Shown here: one piece after another, positions 1 through 8,670 of the stretch
How the letters are laid out: the number at the start of each line of letters is the position of its first letter
Position numbering within the stretch: position 1 is the stretch's first letter
NCBI GenBank assembly: GCA_963738545.1
Contig: CAVTXA010000008.1
Span: forward strand, 620,001 to 684,000
DNA from: Bog-756 sp963738545
GTDB taxonomy: Bacteria; Actinomycetota; Acidimicrobiia; Acidimicrobiales; RAAP-2
Direction: 5' to 3'
DNA length: 64,000 bases
Program-made: the position numbers and the translations under genes
Notes under the pieces: generated by a model
What the model saw: only the letters and a program-made list of their open reading frames with translations
Databases searched by the model: none
What the model was told of the DNA's origin: nothing

Positions 1-1
1 C

Positions 2-418
2 GAGACCACGGTGGCCGAGCATCTGCGGCCGCTCGGGATCCGTTACGACGCTGAGGTGGTGGCATCGGTGGCCGAGGCTGGGGAGGCCCTCGGGGCCGTC
101 CGTCAGAATGCCGCCTTCCGCCTGCACGAGGACGGCGCCGACCCGGAAACGGTGAGCGCCGAGGTGGCCCGTTGGGGACTCCTGTCCCCGGACCGGGCCG
201 CCAAGTCGGTCGAGTTCCTGGTCCACCCCACCTGGCGGGCGTACCTCACGTGCTACGTCGAGGGCCTTCCCCTGTGTCGCCGGTTCGTGGCCGGTGACCC
301 GACCAGATTCGAACGACTGCTCGCCGAGCAGCTGACACCGGACGTGCTGGAAGGGCAGATCGATGCCGACCGGGTCGCGGCAACCGGTCCAGCCTCCACG
401 ACGGTTTCGATCCCGTGA
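2..418 (+). CDS. C-terminal part of an unrecognised protein
   Basis: The frame is open from the left edge of the window, so this is the 3' end of a longer gene; only about 138 residues are visible. They are mostly helical with no motif I recognise. The last third has a Trp-Arg-Ala-Tyr-Leu stretch followed by a run of charged residues. The stop overlaps the start of the TetR gene by 4 bases (GTGA), so the two are probably co-transcribed and translationally coupled. No function is assigned. Confidence 0.6.
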   Translation, partial: ETTVAEHLRPLGIRYDAEVVASVAEAGEALGAVRQNAAFRLHEDGADPETVSAEVARWGLLSPDRAAKSVEFLVHPTWRAYLTCYVEGLPLCRRFVAGDPTRFERLLAEQLTPDVLEGQIDADRVAATGPASTTVSIP

Positions 419-1062
419 CCACGGTCATCCCGCCGACCATCGCCACCGAGGCCCGAGGTGCGGGGCCGGTACCCGGCGGTGAAGGCAGTCTGGAGGTGGC
501 CATGGACGCCGCCGCCGCCTGCTACCTGCGCCTCGGCGTGGCCAAGACGACGGCCGCCGACATCGCCCGGGAGGCGGGAATCTCGCGGGCCACGCTCTAC
601 CGCCGGTACGGCAGCCACGAGGCGATCTTCCTCGCCGTGCTCACCCGGGAGTCCGAGGCCATGGCGGACGACGCCCGGGCCCACCTCGACACGCTGTCGC
701 TGACCGATCCGGGGCAGCGGACCCTCGAAGGGATGATGTTCGCCATCAGCCAGATCCGGAGCCGACCCGTGCACGCCGCCGTGTTCGGCGGTGAGTCGGC
801 GGCGTGGGCGGCCGGCCAGGCCATCCGGATGGAGGCGCTGGCCCGCATCGCTGAGGCCGGGGTGAGACCCCTGGTCGCCGGGGCCCTCGCCGACGGCTCG
901 CTCTCGGAGCAGGACGTGGGGGACCTCGTGGACTGGATCCTGCGCATCCTCATTTCCTATGCGGCCGTCCCCGGCCACGGTGACCGGCCTCCCGACGAGA
1001 TCCGCCGACAGCTCACCTCGTGGTTCCTCCCCGCCTTCCAGGTCCGGGTGGCCGGCCACTGA
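415..1062 (+). CDS. TetR/AcrR family transcriptional regulator
   Basis: This 215-residue protein has a typical TetR N-terminal helix-turn-helix at about residues 45-64 (TTAADIAREAGISRATLYRR), followed by an Ala-rich helical ligand-binding and dimerisation domain. The GTG start overlaps the preceding stop. About 20 N-terminal residues before the first helix are unusually Pro/Gly rich. Members normally repress nearby or divergent genes and respond to a small ligand. A TGAGAC-N14-GTCTCACG inverted repeat lies 52 bases after the stop and a second copy sits at 7785, so this protein is a candidate binder of both; that link is inference. The ligand is unknown. Confidence 0.9.
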   Translation: MTTVIPPTIATEARGAGPVPGGEGSLEVAMDAAAACYLRLGVAKTTAADIAREAGISRATLYRRYGSHEAIFLAVLTRESEAMADDARAHLDTLSLTDPGQRTLEGMMFAISQIRSRPVHAAVFGGESAAWAAGQAIRMEALARIAEAGVRPLVAGALADGSLSEQDVGDLVDWILRILISYAAVPGHGDRPPDEIRRQLTSWFLPAFQVRVAGH

Positions 1063-1113
1063 GCCCCGGGGTGGGCGGCTGGGGTCATCCTGATCTCTCG
1101 CCGGGCCCGGGAA

Positions 1114-1141
1114 TGAGACACTAAGGTCGGAGCGTCTCACG
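1114..1141. promoter_or_regulatory. Candidate TetR-type operator (copy 1)
   Basis: TGAGAC at 1114-1119 and GTCTCA at 1134-1139 form a 6-base inverted repeat with a 14-base spacer, followed by CG. A -10-like TAAGGT (1122-1127) lies inside the spacer. The same half-sites with the same spacing occur at 7785-7812. It stands between the TetR gene and the oxidoreductase gene. Confidence 0.4.
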
Positions 1142-1255
1142 ACAGGGGGCCGGGCCGCCGACCCGAGTCGAACCGCCGGCACGCCGGGGCACGGGCCGGG
1201 ATCGGAACCGACGGGGTGGGTGCACGATGCAGCCAGCCGAACCAGGGGGAGTGCC

Positions 1256-2299
1256 ATGACGACGATGCGGGCCGTACAGGTCACCAGGAACGGGACGCCG
1301 GGGGAGGTGCTGGCTGTCCAGACCGTCGACCGGCCCGAGCCCGAGGCCGGTGAGGTCCGGGTCAAGGTGGCGGCGGCGTCCCTCAACTTCAATGACATCG
1401 ACCGCTGCCTGGGCAAGCTGGTCTCGGTTCCCACCCCACCGCCCTACACCCTGGGCATGGACGTCTGCGGCGTGGTGGAAGCAGCGGGTGAGGGCGCCGA
1501 GGAGTGGTTGGGCCGACGGGTGGTGGCCATCACCAAGACGGCTCTGGGCGGCATCGCCGAGTTCGCCATCGCCCCGGCCATCTCGGTCTTCGACGCACCC
1601 CCGCAGCTGGACGACGCCGAGGCCACTGCCTTCCTGCTCACGTTCCAGACGTCCCACCTGGCCCTGTTCAAGCGGGGCCGGTTGCAGGCCGGTGAGACGC
1701 TCGTGGTCCACTCGGCCGCCAGCGGCCTGGGCACGGCCGGCATCCAGCTGGGCAAGGCCAAGGGGGCCCGGGTCATCGCCGTGGCCGGCGGTCCGGAGAA
1801 GGTGGCCCTGTGTCGGTCGCTCGGGGCCGACCTGGTGGTGGACCACCTCGCCGAGGACTTCGTGGAGGCGGTCCTGGCCGCCACCGACGATGCCGGGGCG
1901 GACGTGGTGTACGACCTGACCGGCGGGGACTTCGTGGAGCGTTCCTGGCGGTGCACGGCCCACGGGGGTCGCTATCTGGCCGTGGGCTTCGCCGACGACG
2001 ACGAGAACGGAATGACCGGACGCCCCCTGCGCATGGCCTGCATCGGCAACATCGACATCGTGGCCGTGATGGTGGCCTGGGCCGACTCCGTCGATCCCGG
2101 CATGCGTCGCTTCGGCTTCAACCCCTTTGGTCGCGACGTGGCCGACGAGATCCACGCCGACCTGCTGGCCCTGGTGGCCGACGGATCGATCCGGCCCTCC
2201 ATCGGCCGGCGGGTGACCATGGAGGAGGCCGGGACCGCCCTGGACGAGCACCACCAGCGCCGGTCGTTGGGGCGAACCGTCGTCGAGGTGGGCGGGTGA
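1256..2299 (+). CDS. Zinc-independent MDR / quinone oxidoreductase-like dehydrogenase
   Basis: The product (347 residues) is a medium-chain dehydrogenase/reductase of the NADPH:quinone oxidoreductase type: an N-terminal GroES-like domain, then a Rossmann domain with the nucleotide loop VHSAASGLGTAGIQLG. The structural-zinc cysteines of alcohol dehydrogenases are absent, which fits the quinone/enoyl reductase branch. I chose the ATG at 1256 because AGGGGGAG (1244-1251) lies just upstream; an in-frame ATG at 1220 has no such site. The stop overlaps the sulfotransferase start by 4 bases. The substrate cannot be read from the sequence. The operator-like repeat at 1114 suggests control by the adjacent TetR protein. 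Confidence 0.85.
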   Translation: MTTMRAVQVTRNGTPGEVLAVQTVDRPEPEAGEVRVKVAAASLNFNDIDRCLGKLVSVPTPPPYTLGMDVCGVVEAAGEGAEEWLGRRVVAITKTALGGIAEFAIAPAISVFDAPPQLDDAEATAFLLTFQTSHLALFKRGRLQAGETLVVHSAASGLGTAGIQLGKAKGARVIAVAGGPEKVALCRSLGADLVVDHLAEDFVEAVLAATDDAGADVVYDLTGGDFVERSWRCTAHGGRYLAVGFADDDENGMTGRPLRMACIGNIDIVAVMVAWADSVDPGMRRFGFNPFGRDVADEIHADLLALVADGSIRPSIGRRVTMEEAGTALDEHHQRRSLGRTVVEVGG

Positions 2300-3570
2300 G
2301 CGCTCCGGCGACGCGCACGGTGGATTTCACGTGGCGGGACTCCGAGCTGACCAGCCCCCCGCTCCGGGCCCTCAACGCCGTGGGCAACACCATCAGGCGG
2401 CTGGGCCGGGAGGTGCCCTCACTGGACCCGGCCGCCGTGGTCCGGGCCGCCACCAAGAAGGCCGGCTCCCACGACCTGGGCTCGGACTCCTACCAGGAAC
2501 CGCTCGGGGTGTTCCTGGCCTCGTGTGAGGCCGAGGCCGAGCTCACCACGTTCGGCCGCATCCTCGTCACCAAGATGCTCGCCGCCGCCCTCACCAACCG
2601 TATCGAGCTGCACCGGTGGGCCCTCGACCATCCGGCCATCACCAAAGAGACCATCGACAGCCCCTGGATCATCGTCGGCCTGCCACGGACGGGCACCAGC
2701 CTGTTGTCCATGCTGCTGGGCCTGGATCCCATGGCCCGACCCCTGCGCCAGTGGGAGGCCGCCCACCTCATCCCGCCCCCCACACTCGAGGGGGCCGAGG
2801 AGGACCCGCGCATCGCCCTGACGGCGAAGGAACTCGACGGGCTCATGAAGCTGAACCCACCGCTCCGGGCCATGCACCCCTTCGGCGCCACCCTGGCCCA
2901 GGAGTGCGTGTCCCTGTTCATGTACGACGTCCGCACGCTCGCCCTCGAGACCCAGGCCCACGTACCCGCCTACGCCCGTTGGTTGGAGCAGGCCGATATG
3001 GCCCCCGCCTACGCCCAGCACAAGCTGGCGCTCCAGGCCCTGCAGTCGGCCCAGCCCACCGAGCGGTGGATCCTGAAGACCCCCAACCACCTCTGGCATC
3101 TCGATGCCCTGCTGACGGCCTATCCCGACGCCCGGATCATCTGGACGCACCGGGATCCGGGACCGGTTGTCACGTCGCTGGCCAGCCTGGCCAACGCCGG
3201 GCAACGTCCCTTGACCTCGCGCACCGACCCCCGGCCGGCGGCCGAGGAGTGGAAGCGCAAGTGCGCCTTCGCCCTGTCCTCGGCGGTGGCCTATGACGAG
3301 AAGACCGTCGCCGGATGGTGTCAGCACCTCTCCTACGAGGCCCTCGTGGCCGACCCGGTGGCCGCCGTCCGCGGCCTGTACGCCACCTTCGGCGACGAGG
3401 TGAGTGGCCTCCATGCCCGGCGCATGGAGGCCTTCTTGGAGCAGCGGCCCCAGGACGCCTTCGGGCACCACCGCTACGACCCGGCCGACTTCGGGTGGAC
3501 CTACGCCGGCCTGGCCGAGGAGTTCGCCGACTACACCTCCCGGTACCAGGTGGCGCCCGAGAGCCGCTGA
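2296..3570 (+). CDS. Sulfotransferase family protein
   Basis: This 424-residue protein contains the PAPS 5'-phosphosulfate loop typical of sulfotransferases, IIVGLPRTGTSLLSMLLG, at about residues 125-142, and later RWILKTPNHLWHLDAL and IWTHRDPGPVVTSLASL, which correspond to the 3'-phosphate-binding segment. Proteins of this actinobacterial family transfer sulfate to small molecules or lipids, and many are annotated only by fold. It starts at GTG 2296, overlapping the dehydrogenase stop by 4 bases, so the two are one operon. The acceptor is unknown. Confidence 0.85.
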   Translation: MSAPATRTVDFTWRDSELTSPPLRALNAVGNTIRRLGREVPSLDPAAVVRAATKKAGSHDLGSDSYQEPLGVFLASCEAEAELTTFGRILVTKMLAAALTNRIELHRWALDHPAITKETIDSPWIIVGLPRTGTSLLSMLLGLDPMARPLRQWEAAHLIPPPTLEGAEEDPRIALTAKELDGLMKLNPPLRAMHPFGATLAQECVSLFMYDVRTLALETQAHVPAYARWLEQADMAPAYAQHKLALQALQSAQPTERWILKTPNHLWHLDALLTAYPDARIIWTHRDPGPVVTSLASLANAGQRPLTSRTDPRPAAEEWKRKCAFALSSAVAYDEKTVAGWCQHLSYEALVADPVAAVRGLYATFGDEVSGLHARRMEAFLEQRPQDAFGHHRYDPADFGWTYAGLAEEFADYTSRYQVAPESR

Positions 3571-3612
3571 CCCCCCGGACCCCGCCATTTGGGCCATCAC
3601 CCTGCGGGGCCG

Positions 3613-3618
3613 TACCAT
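3613..3618 (+). promoter_or_regulatory. -10 box of a probable leaderless promoter (CoA-ester lyase)
   Basis: TACCAT, 6 bases before the ATG at 3625. TTGGGC at 3589-3594 is a plausible -35 with an 18-base spacer. Confidence 0.55.
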
Positions 3619-3624
3619 GCGGGC

Positions 3625-4563
3625 ATGTCCGAACGATCCCGCAACCTCCCCCGCCGCTCGTGCATGTCGTCCCCCGGGTCGAACGAGCGCTTCTTGGCCA
3701 AGGCCCCCACGGTGCCCGCCGACATGAGCTTCCTCGACCTCGAGGACTCGGTCGCCCCCCTGGAGAAGGAAGCGGCCCGGGCCAAGGTGGCCGACGCCAT
3801 CAAGAACCTCCCCTGGGACGACCGGGTGCTCTGCGTGCGGATCAACGCCTGGGACACGGAGTGGACCTACGGCGACGTGATCGACGTGGTCTCCAACGCC
3901 GGTGAGCGGCTCGACGAACTGATGCTGCCCAAGGTGCAGACAGCGGCCGAGGTGGTGGCCCTCGACCTGCTCCTCACCCAGGTGGAGAAGAAGAGTGGGC
4001 TGCCGGTGGGCCACATCGGCATCGAGGCCCAGATCGAGACGACCAGAGGCCTCATCAACGTGGAGGAGATCTGTGCTGCCTCCCCCCGGCTCGAGACCAT
4101 CATCTTCGGTCCCGCCGACTTCGCCGCCTCCATGGAGATGCCCGTGCTCACCGGTGGGGTGTCCATCCCCGAGTACCCCGGTGACCACTTCAACTACGTC
4201 TTCTCCAAGATCCTCATGGCCGGTCGGGCCAACGGGCTCCAGGTCATCGACGGACCGTTCCTCAAGATCCGCGAGCTGGACAGCCTCCGCGAGTTCTCGC
4301 AGCGGACCCGGGTCCTCGGCTACGACGGCAAGTGGGCGCTCACCCCGGACCAGGTCGGCGTGCTGAACGAGGTGTACTCACCGACCCAGGAGCAGTTCGA
4401 CAAGGCCTGGGACATCCTGGACGCCTACCGCAAGGCCACCGAGGACGACCGGACCGGGGCGGTCATGTTCGGTGACGAGATGATCGACGAGGCCTCCCGC
4501 AAGATGGCCACCAAGTTCGTCACCCGCGGGGAGCGGGCCGGACGGTCCCGGTCCGCAGGCTGA
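3625..4563 (+). CDS. HpcH/HpaI (CitE-like) CoA-ester lyase, possible malyl-/beta-methylmalyl-CoA lyase
   Basis: The product (312 residues) is a TIM-barrel lyase of the HpcH/HpaI/citrate-lyase-beta family, which cleave or form CoA esters such as malyl-CoA and citramalyl-CoA. The metal-ligand segments are visible: Glu in IGIEAQIETTRG and Asp in IIFGPADFAAS; SFLDLEDSVAP near the N-terminus is also typical. ATG 3625 is chosen because it follows a -10 box by 6 bases. The gene converges, with only 3 bases between, on a methylsuccinyl-CoA dehydrogenase-like gene. That pairing points to the ethylmalonyl-CoA pathway, where malyl/methylmalyl-CoA lyase acts, but citramalyl-CoA lyase activity is equally possible. 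Confidence 0.85.
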   Translation: MSERSRNLPRRSCMSSPGSNERFLAKAPTVPADMSFLDLEDSVAPLEKEAARAKVADAIKNLPWDDRVLCVRINAWDTEWTYGDVIDVVSNAGERLDELMLPKVQTAAEVVALDLLLTQVEKKSGLPVGHIGIEAQIETTRGLINVEEICAASPRLETIIFGPADFAASMEMPVLTGGVSIPEYPGDHFNYVFSKILMAGRANGLQVIDGPFLKIRELDSLREFSQRTRVLGYDGKWALTPDQVGVLNEVYSPTQEQFDKAWDILDAYRKATEDDRTGAVMFGDEMIDEASRKMATKFVTRGERAGRSRSAG

Positions 4564-4566
4564 TCC

Positions 4567-6189
4567 TCAGCGTCGGGCGTCGCCCACCAGGCGCCGGGCG
4601 ATGACCTTGAGCGCCAGCGTCTCGTCGGCTCCCTCGAAGATGGACAGGACGCGGGCGTCCACGAAGTACCGGCTCACCGGGAACTCCTCGGCGTAGCCCA
4701 TGCCCCCGTGGATCTGCAGGGCCTCGCGGGTGACCCACTCGGCGGCCCGGCACACGTAGGCCTTGATCATGGAGGCCTCGAGGGTCCCCTCGCCCTTGGC
4801 CATCAGGCGCGCCACTTCGTAGGAGAACTGACGTGCGGCCTGGATGAGCACGGCCATGCGGGCCAGCTTGGACCGGGTCAGTTGGTAGTCGAGGATCGGT
4901 TCGCCGAACACCACCCGGTTGCCGGCGTAGGCGAGGGCGGCCTCGTAGGCGGCCTGCATGACCCCGATGGCCCGGGCGGCCGTCTGCAGGCGACCGTTCT
5001 CGAAGCCCTGCATCTGCAGGTAGAAGCCCTTACCCAGACCGTCCTGGCCACCGACCAGGTTGGCATCGGGAACGAACCAGTCCTCGAAGGCCACCTCGTA
5101 GGAGTGCATGCCGCGGTAGCCGAGGGTGTCGATGGCCCGACCCTCCATCCGTCCCACCGACCCGGCGGGACGGTCGTCCCCCGGCTCCTGGGTGAACAGG
5201 AAGCCGTGCCCCTCGGCCTGCGGCTTCTCCACCAGGAAGAGGGACAGACCCCGATGGGCCTTGGCCCGGTCGGGATCGGTGCGGGCCAGCAGCATGAGCA
5301 CATCGGCCCGGGCGGCGAAGGTGCACCAGGTCTTGACCCCGTTGATCAGCCACCCTCCCTCGGTGGGCGTGGCCGAGGTCACCACGCCGGCCACGTCGGA
5401 TCCGTAGTCGGGCTCGGTGACCGCCACCGCCCCCATGACCTCGGCGGTGGCCAGTCGGGGCAGCCAGTACTGCTTCTGGTCCTCGGTGCCCCCGTGCACG
5501 AGGGCCCGGGTGAGGATCTCCGGTCGGGTGATCAACGACCCTCCGGCCCCCAACGAGCCCCACGACAGCTCTTCGGTGGCCACCACCATGCCCAGGTAGT
5601 CGGCCTCGCCGCCGGTGGCGAACCCCCCGTACTCCTCGGGGACCGACATCCCGAAGCCGCCCATCTCGGCCATCCCGCTGATGATCGCCTCGGGGATGTC
5701 GGTGTTGGCCCGGTGGATGTGCTCGGCCCGGGGCCGGATCTGCTCTTCGGCGAACCGGTGGAACGTCTCCCGGACGAGCTCGAAATCGGCGTCGAGGTGG
5801 CGGTCACCGGGCTGGTCGGCCAGAGAGGCCAGGAAGGACGGGTCCCGGAAGGAGGCCACGAACGCCTCGGCCGGGGCCATCCACCCGGCGGCCACGCCCC
5901 ACTGGGTCGATCGCCCGATGACCCGGGTGGCCAGATCGGCCACGGCGTCGGCGGCGAAGGCACAGGCGATCCGGGCCTCGGTGTCGCCGCGGGACCCGTA
6001 GGCCATCAGGGACTCGGCGGTTCGGACCGCCGCCGCCGCATGGGCGATGTCGTAGGCCAGGACCTGGGCCGAGTCGGGACCGCCGGCGTCGACCAGCGCG
6101 ACGATGCCGGCGTCGACGACCGACTGGGCCAGCGCCAACGCGTCGGCGGCGGCCTGCAGGTCAGGGACGGGAACGGGGTCGGGGGTCAC
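4567..6189 (-). CDS. mcd: Acyl-CoA dehydrogenase, probable (2S)-methylsuccinyl-CoA dehydrogenase
   Basis: At 540 residues this is longer than ordinary acyl-CoA dehydrogenases (about 380): some 140 extra helical residues precede the FAD-dependent core. That extension, together with YRGMHSYEVAF and FENGRLQTAARAIGVMQAAY, is what I remember of methylsuccinyl-CoA dehydrogenase, which oxidises methylsuccinyl-CoA to mesaconyl-CoA in the ethylmalonyl-CoA pathway. The catalytic-base position is a Glu (about residue 519) in SIFEGADE. The start is GTG 6189, preceded by TACGCT at 6 bases. A CoA-ester lyase converges on it and a MaoC hydratase lies 3 kb away. Another long-chain acyl-CoA dehydrogenase specificity is the main alternative. 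Confidence 0.75.
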   Translation of the reverse strand: MTPDPVPVPDLQAAADALALAQSVVDAGIVALVDAGGPDSAQVLAYDIAHAAAAVRTAESLMAYGSRGDTEARIACAFAADAVADLATRVIGRSTQWGVAAGWMAPAEAFVASFRDPSFLASLADQPGDRHLDADFELVRETFHRFAEEQIRPRAEHIHRANTDIPEAIISGMAEMGGFGMSVPEEYGGFATGGEADYLGMVVATEELSWGSLGAGGSLITRPEILTRALVHGGTEDQKQYWLPRLATAEVMGAVAVTEPDYGSDVAGVVTSATPTEGGWLINGVKTWCTFAARADVLMLLARTDPDRAKAHRGLSLFLVEKPQAEGHGFLFTQEPGDDRPAGSVGRMEGRAIDTLGYRGMHSYEVAFEDWFVPDANLVGGQDGLGKGFYLQMQGFENGRLQTAARAIGVMQAAYEAALAYAGNRVVFGEPILDYQLTRSKLARMAVLIQAARQFSYEVARLMAKGEGTLEASMIKAYVCRAAEWVTREALQIHGGMGYAEEFPVSRYFVDARVLSIFEGADETLALKVIARRLVGDARR

Positions 6190-6195
6190 GCCCCC

Positions 6196-6201
6196 AGCGT
6201 A
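6196..6201 (-). promoter_or_regulatory. -10 box of a probable leaderless promoter (mcd)
   Basis: TACGCT on the minus strand, 6 bases before the GTG start at 6189. Confidence 0.55.
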
Positions 6202-6234
6202 CCGGCCCGGACCCGGGCCGCCCCAACGGCCGGA

Positions 6235-7521
6235 CTACGCCGGTGGGTTGATGTAGGTGTAGTTGCAGCGGTAACCGTGGGTGGGCCCGGTCACCGGCGG
6301 GTCGTCGGTGGTGCGTTGGAACTGACCGTTGACCACCTTCCCGATCAGGTAGCAGTTGCCGATGGTCTTGGCCGCCGGGTCGGTGGGGGCGATCAGGTGG
6401 TTCCCGTCGAAGGCGGTGATCTTGGACAGCGCCTGCAACTCCGATCCTCTGCTGGGATTGGAGCCGGCATTCTTGAGCGCCTGGGCGAACAGCTCGGTCG
6501 AGAGCCATGCGTAGAGCGTGTAGAGGTCCACCTTGAATCCCGGTGACGCCACGTTGACCCAGTGGAGGAAGGTGGCCACGGCGGGAACGGCCTTGGCGTC
6601 CTGGCCGAGGTAGAGGGCGGTGTTCTGGTCCAGGTAGTCACCGTTGATGGCCGCGGCGCCCCCGGAGTCCTGGGCCAGGGTGTCGGTGTAGGTGGCGGCG
6701 CCGAGGACCACGGCAGGGTGGTAGTTCTGCTGGACCAGGTCCTTCAGCAAGGACGCGGCATAGCTCTCGGACATGCCCTCCACGAAGAGGATCTTGACCC
6801 CCATGTTCTTCATGGCGATCACGTTCTGGGTGAAGTCGGTGGTGGAGACGGTGTAGGTCGGGTCGTAGATGACCTTGAAGCCCGCCTTGTCCAGGACGTT
6901 CTTCTGGCCCTCCCAGTCGGCCTCGGCCGAGGCGAACGCGCCGACCATGGCCCCGGCTGCGTGGATGTCGTTGGGGTACTTCGACTTGATGAACTGGATC
7001 GGGCCCTCTTCCCATCCGGCGTTGAGCGGGACGGCGCTGTAGACGTTGGGGAGCTTGTTGGTGACCGGATCGAGGACCACCGAGACGTCAGGCATGCCCG
7101 GGACCGTCTTCAGCAGGGCTCCGCCGAAGCTGTCCTCCAGCGAGAAGTTCCCGACCATGGCGAAGTCGCTGTTGATGGCGCTCTGCGTGGCCTGCCGGTT
7201 GGTGGCCCCACTGAACTGGTCGTCCGAGTCGGTGATGACCAACTTGCGTCCGTTGACCCCCCCCGTGGAGTTCACGTAGTCGGCGTAGGCCTGGGCCCCG
7301 ACGTCCGCCCCCTTGAACAGGCCGGCCGACAGCGTGGACACGTTGGCCAGCTTGACCTCGGTCTTGGTGATGCCCGTGTGGTCCTGGAAGGCACTGGCCG
7401 GGATCGTCGAACTCGATGAGGCCGACGCCACGCCCGCCGTGCCCATCACCACCGTCGAGGTCGCCAGGGCCAGGGCCAGCCCCACGACGACCATGCGCGT
7501 CTTCAGCGACGTAGATCTCAC
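6235..7521 (-). CDS. ABC transporter substrate-binding protein, branched-chain amino acid type
   Basis: The product (428 residues) has an N-terminal signal peptide (charged start, hydrophobic segment, then ASASSSS) and a type 1 periplasmic-binding fold: TGITKTEVKLANVS opens the domain, followed by GADVGAQAYADYVNSTGGVNGRKL, which is typical of the LivJ/UrtA group. It would bind a ligand at the cell surface and deliver it to an ABC importer. No permease or ATPase genes adjoin it, so it is an orphan binding protein. GTG 7521 is preceded by GGGGGA at a good distance; an in-frame ATG at 7494 would shorten the signal peptide. A 28-base inverted repeat site lies about 260 bases upstream. Confidence 0.9.
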   Translation of the reverse strand: MRSTSLKTRMVVVGLALALATSTVVMGTAGVASASSSSTIPASAFQDHTGITKTEVKLANVSTLSAGLFKGADVGAQAYADYVNSTGGVNGRKLVITDSDDQFSGATNRQATQSAINSDFAMVGNFSLEDSFGGALLKTVPGMPDVSVVLDPVTNKLPNVYSAVPLNAGWEEGPIQFIKSKYPNDIHAAGAMVGAFASAEADWEGQKNVLDKAGFKVIYDPTYTVSTTDFTQNVIAMKNMGVKILFVEGMSESYAASLLKDLVQQNYHPAVVLGAATYTDTLAQDSGGAAAINGDYLDQNTALYLGQDAKAVPAVATFLHWVNVASPGFKVDLYTLYAWLSTELFAQALKNAGSNPSRGSELQALSKITAFDGNHLIAPTDPAAKTIGNCYLIGKVVNGQFQRTTDDPPVTGPTHGYRCNYTYINPPA

Positions 7522-7877
7522 CGTTCAGTTCCCCCAGCTATCTCGGTCCATTTACCAGGTCGACTCGGCCGAGAAGCCTCCCATGGAAGGGCCTCCACCG
7601 AGCGAATGGCTGACTCTACGCCACGGAGTCGCTCAAGTGTCGAGCAGGGGGAGATTTAGCCTCTGATGTGGGATAATAGTGGACAATCCCCGGGGAAACC
7701 GGGTGGAAACGGTGCCGGTCTCCCCGGCGATGCGTGGCATCAAAACAGCAAAGGCCCGTCCGGATCCCAACCAATTGATGGGCGTGAGACTTAGCAATTT
7801 GGCTGTCTCACGCCAGGCCGTCTCCGGGTGGCGGCCGCCGCCCGGCCGGCACTCAGGCCGCTCGGACGGAGCCGCCC
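7522..7877. other. 356-base intergenic region
   Basis: This stretch lies between two minus-strand genes, downstream of the methyltransferase and upstream of the binding protein. It is clearly richer in A+T than its surroundings, especially 7655-7690 and 7740-7810. It holds one clear signal, the inverted repeat at 7781-7814. I see no convincing reading frame. Confidence 0.6.
7781..7814. promoter_or_regulatory. Candidate operator (copy 2) or terminator hairpin
   Basis: GGCGTGAGAC (7781-7790) and GTCTCACGCC (7805-7814) are perfect 10-base inverted arms around 14 bases. The core TGAGAC-N14-GTCTCACG is identical in half-sites and spacing to 1114-1141, which favours an operator. Position after the methyltransferase stop would also suit a terminator, but no T-run follows on the minus strand. 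Confidence 0.45.
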
Positions 7878-8525
7878 TCAGGCCGGAGGGGCCTGGGCCA
7901 CCACGGTGACCAGGGGGGGGAGGACCACTGGTTCGTCGCCCGGATCCACCTCGGTCAGGATCCTGAGGTAGTCGGCCACGGGTCCCGGGCCGGCGCCGGC
8001 CGGCGCCTCGGCCCAGGCGTCCACCGTGACCAGACCGGCGTCACGGGCCAAGGACGGGAGCAGGGCGCCGATGTCGGGGTGACGGGCCGAGGGCATGGAG
8101 AAGGGCATGCCGCTGATCCGCCCGGCCGAGGTGATCGGCTCCTGGGCCACGACCCAGCCGCCGGGCCGGACGGCAGCCGCCATGCGGTCCAGCACCACGC
8201 TCGGGTCCACCACATGGAGGAGGAGGAAGCGGCAGAAGGCCAGGTCGACGAGTTCGGGGAGCCGGAGGTCTTCGCCGGACTGGGTGATGGCGACGACCTG
8301 GCTGTGCGCCGCGGCCGCCTCGGCCACCTCGTCCCGGGCCATGGGGTCACTGTCCACGGCATACACGCGGCCGTCGCGGCCCACGATCTCGGCCAGGGCC
8401 ACCGAGACGTCGCCACCGCCGGCACCGATGTCGGCACAGGTCCACCCCGGCCCGATGCCGAGGCGTTCGAGGGCGGTGGCCAGCGGTCGCCGGTAGACGT
8501 CGTCGCGCAGCCCCCGGAATTCCAT
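7878..8525 (-). CDS. Class I SAM-dependent methyltransferase
   Basis: This 215-residue protein has the SAM-binding motif I, CADIGAGGGDVSVALAEIVG, an acidic residue at the end of strand 2 (VYAVDSD), and the DLAFCRFLLLHVVDPSVVL region of motif IV/post-motif IV, all typical of small-molecule methyltransferases. The acceptor is not recognisable. The ATG at 8525 lies 6 bases after TAGCCT on the minus strand. The gene is divergent from the small protein at 8671. Confidence 0.85.
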   Translation of the reverse strand: MEFRGLRDDVYRRPLATALERLGIGPGWTCADIGAGGGDVSVALAEIVGRDGRVYAVDSDPMARDEVAEAAAAHSQVVAITQSGEDLRLPELVDLAFCRFLLLHVVDPSVVLDRMAAAVRPGGWVVAQEPITSAGRISGMPFSMPSARHPDIGALLPSLARDAGLVTVDAWAEAPAGAGPGPVADYLRILTEVDPGDEPVVLPPLVTVVAQAPPA

Positions 8526-8531
8526 GGGCTC

Positions 8532-8537
8532 AGGCTA
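8532..8537 (-). promoter_or_regulatory. -10 box of a probable leaderless promoter (methyltransferase)
   Basis: TAGCCT on the minus strand, 6 bases before ATG 8525. Confidence 0.55.
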
Positions 8538-8656
8538 CCGGCCCGTCCGGACCCTCCCGGGGCCGGGCGCGGGCATCCACCGCTCCGACCCGGGGCCCAG
8601 TCGTCCCTCCCGAGCCGGTGGGCCCGATCCCGTACCGTGACCGCCCCGTCAGCCGG

Positions 8657-8662
8657 TAACCT
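8657..8662 (+). promoter_or_regulatory. -10 box of a probable leaderless promoter (8671 gene)
   Basis: TAACCT, 8 bases before the GTG at 8671. Confidence 0.5.
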
Positions 8663-8670
8663 CACCTACC

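Noticed and set aside
4708..6546. 612-codon plus-strand frame opposite mcd
   Set aside because: No domain pattern, spans a real gene boundary, and crosses the intergenic gap at 6190-6234.
7679..7909. Short plus-strand frame between the binding-protein and methyltransferase genes
   Set aside because: It runs through the inverted repeat at 7781-7814 into the methyltransferase end and has no coding character.
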